The notes beneath the pieces are model-generated. The model had not been told where the DNA came from. It did no database searches and saw only the letters and a list, made by a program, of their open reading frames with translations. Source: Lachnoclostridium phytofermentans (lineage in GTDB: Bacteria > Bacillota > Clostridia > Lachnospirales > Lachnospiraceae). From it: a DNA stretch of 6,271 nt. Below, in pieces: positions 6,182 to 6,271 of the stretch. Made by a program: the position numbers and the translations under genes. The first letter of the stretch is position 1; every line of letters starts with the position of its first letter. The DNA lies in the NCBI GenBank assembly GCA_003526525.1, contig DPVV01000192.1, forward strand, positions 1,013-7,283, written 5' to 3'.

Positions 6182-6271
6182 TTACTCTTCTGCTTTTTGA
6201 TAAATGTACCCTAAATTGTCTTTGCAATAAACTTTTCCCTTAGCTCCATTGATGATTGCCATACGGGGTGG
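6182..6271 (-). CDS. 3' end of an unrecognised upstream gene
   Basis: An open frame enters from the right edge and ends at TAA (6182-6184), giving at least 29 residues: PPRMAIINGAKGKVYCKDN, then LGYIYQKAEE. I do not recognise the family. It could instead start at an internal ATG as a 26-residue peptide, but no Shine-Dalgarno is visible before that ATG in the few bases available. The strong terminator downstream (6028-6070) on the same strand supports a transcribed gene ending in this area. The 110 bp between this stop and the hairpin contain no intact gene. Confidence 0.4.
   Translation of the reverse strand, partial: PPRMAIINGAKGKVYCKDNLGYIYQKAEE

Noticed and set aside
1..6271. CRISPR array, insertion sequence, tRNA/rRNA or integration site
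   Set aside because: No regularly spaced repeats, transposase-like frames, terminal inverted repeats with target duplications, or tRNA-like cloverleaf sequences were seen. The window is almost fully explained by the operon and its regulatory DNA.

Overview
The window looks like part of a carbohydrate-utilisation locus from a low-GC Gram-positive anaerobe, most likely a Clostridia/Lachnospiraceae-type organism. This is inferred from strong AGGAGG-type ribosome binding sites, AT-rich spacers, a lipoprotein solute-binding protein with a C-terminal region resembling DUF3502, and LplB/YtcP-type permeases without their own ATPase. The species cannot be fixed from the sequence alone.

All convincing genes lie on the minus strand, so transcription runs from high to low coordinates. 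At the right edge (6182-6271) is the 3' end of an unrecognised upstream gene. It is followed by a short tail that resembles the last residues of an ABC sugar permease (6086-6124) and by a strong intrinsic terminator (6028-6070). About 240 bp of regulatory DNA follow (5787-6027), holding a 9-bp-arm dyad, three TTGCGC repeats and two candidate promoters. A five-gene operon-like array comes next: LplB-type permease (4857-5786), YtcP-type permease (3921-4844), lipoprotein solute-binding protein (2302-3888), LacI-family regulator (1214-2197) and a GH53 endo-beta-1,4-galactanase (1-1202), whose C-terminus runs off the window. The GH53 is read directly from the reverse complement: 400 uninterrupted codons carrying the family's signature motifs.

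The genes suggest one pathway. The lipoprotein captures an oligosaccharide, probably a beta-1,4-galacto-oligosaccharide from type I (arabino)galactan, and the two permeases import it using an ATPase encoded elsewhere. The GH53, which has no signal peptide, would cut it in the cytoplasm. The LacI-family protein is the likely local sensor and repressor. The gaps are 12, 32, 104 and 11 nt. The 104-nt gap before lacI holds two dyads that may set a lower level for the regulator and enzyme than for the transporter.

Nothing here is a wholly unknown system. The most interesting points are the repeated TTGCGC sites around the candidate promoters, a LacI-type regulator whose hinge lacks the usual Ala-Arg-x-Leu motif, and a leaderless galactanase carrying a bacterial Ig-like domain normally seen in exported proteins.
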